Part shown: one piece after another, positions 5,032 to 5,056 of the stretch
Numbering within the stretch: position 1 is the first letter of the stretch
Layout of the letters: each line of letters starts with the position of its first letter
Source of the DNA: Gammaproteobacteria bacterium
GTDB taxonomy: Bacteria > Pseudomonadota > Gammaproteobacteria > UBA9214
Direction of reading: 5' to 3'
Assembly: GCA_030632175.1 (NCBI GenBank)
Contig: DAOVVG010000193.1
Coordinates: 1-5,056, forward strand
Length of the DNA stretch: 5,056 nt
Program-made: the position numbers and the translations under genes
Notes under the pieces: model-generated
What the model was told of the DNA's origin: nothing
The model's input: only the letters and a program-made list of their open reading frames with translations
Databases searched by the model: none

Positions 5032-5056
5032 CAGTAAACAAACCCGGTAATCACTA

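Overview
The window looks like chromosomal DNA of a free-living or symbiotic gammaproteobacterium, probably in or near the sulfur-oxidiser/Chromatiales-like groups. This rests on three things: a DUF1820 protein (a mostly gammaproteobacterial family), a Grx3-type glutaredoxin, and moderately GC-rich coding sequence. The genus cannot be told from the sequence. All six supported genes are on the + strand and are tightly packed. No RNA gene, CRISPR array or transposase was seen.

Layout. Positions 1-268 are one long, almost perfect palindrome: two 134-nt arms with no gaps, the outer 58 bp identical, and no gene that I believe inside it. It resembles a palindromic MITE-like element or another foldback repeat. 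Its right end stops about 20 bp before a four-gene run: family 2 glycosyltransferase (289-1134), nucleoside phosphorylase/nucleosidase-fold protein (1144-1956), spore-photoproduct-lyase-family radical SAM protein (1959-2957) and short-chain dehydrogenase (2957-3685). Gaps are 9 nt, 2 nt and a 1-nt overlap, so this is almost certainly one transcript with translational coupling. A second unit has its own consensus -10 box (3763-3768) and carries grxC (3810-4067) and a DUF1820 gene (4089-4424). After a 131-bp intergenic leader with a small hairpin and the best Shine-Dalgarno in the window comes an unrecognised 140-aa protein (4556-4978). The last 78 bases hold only weak inverted repeats.

How the genes may work together. 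The most interesting part is the four-gene run. It has an SPL-like radical SAM enzyme in what appears to be a non-spore-forming lineage, keeping both the CxxxCxxC cluster motif and a cysteine at the position of the H-donor cysteine of true spore photoproduct lyase. The gene directly upstream is a nucleosidase-fold protein, a family whose MTAN members can cleave 5'-deoxyadenosine, the usual radical SAM by-product. That functional link, and any role of the glycosyltransferase and dehydrogenase in the same pathway, is inference. The grxC-DUF1820 unit looks like ordinary redox housekeeping plus a conserved protein of unknown function.
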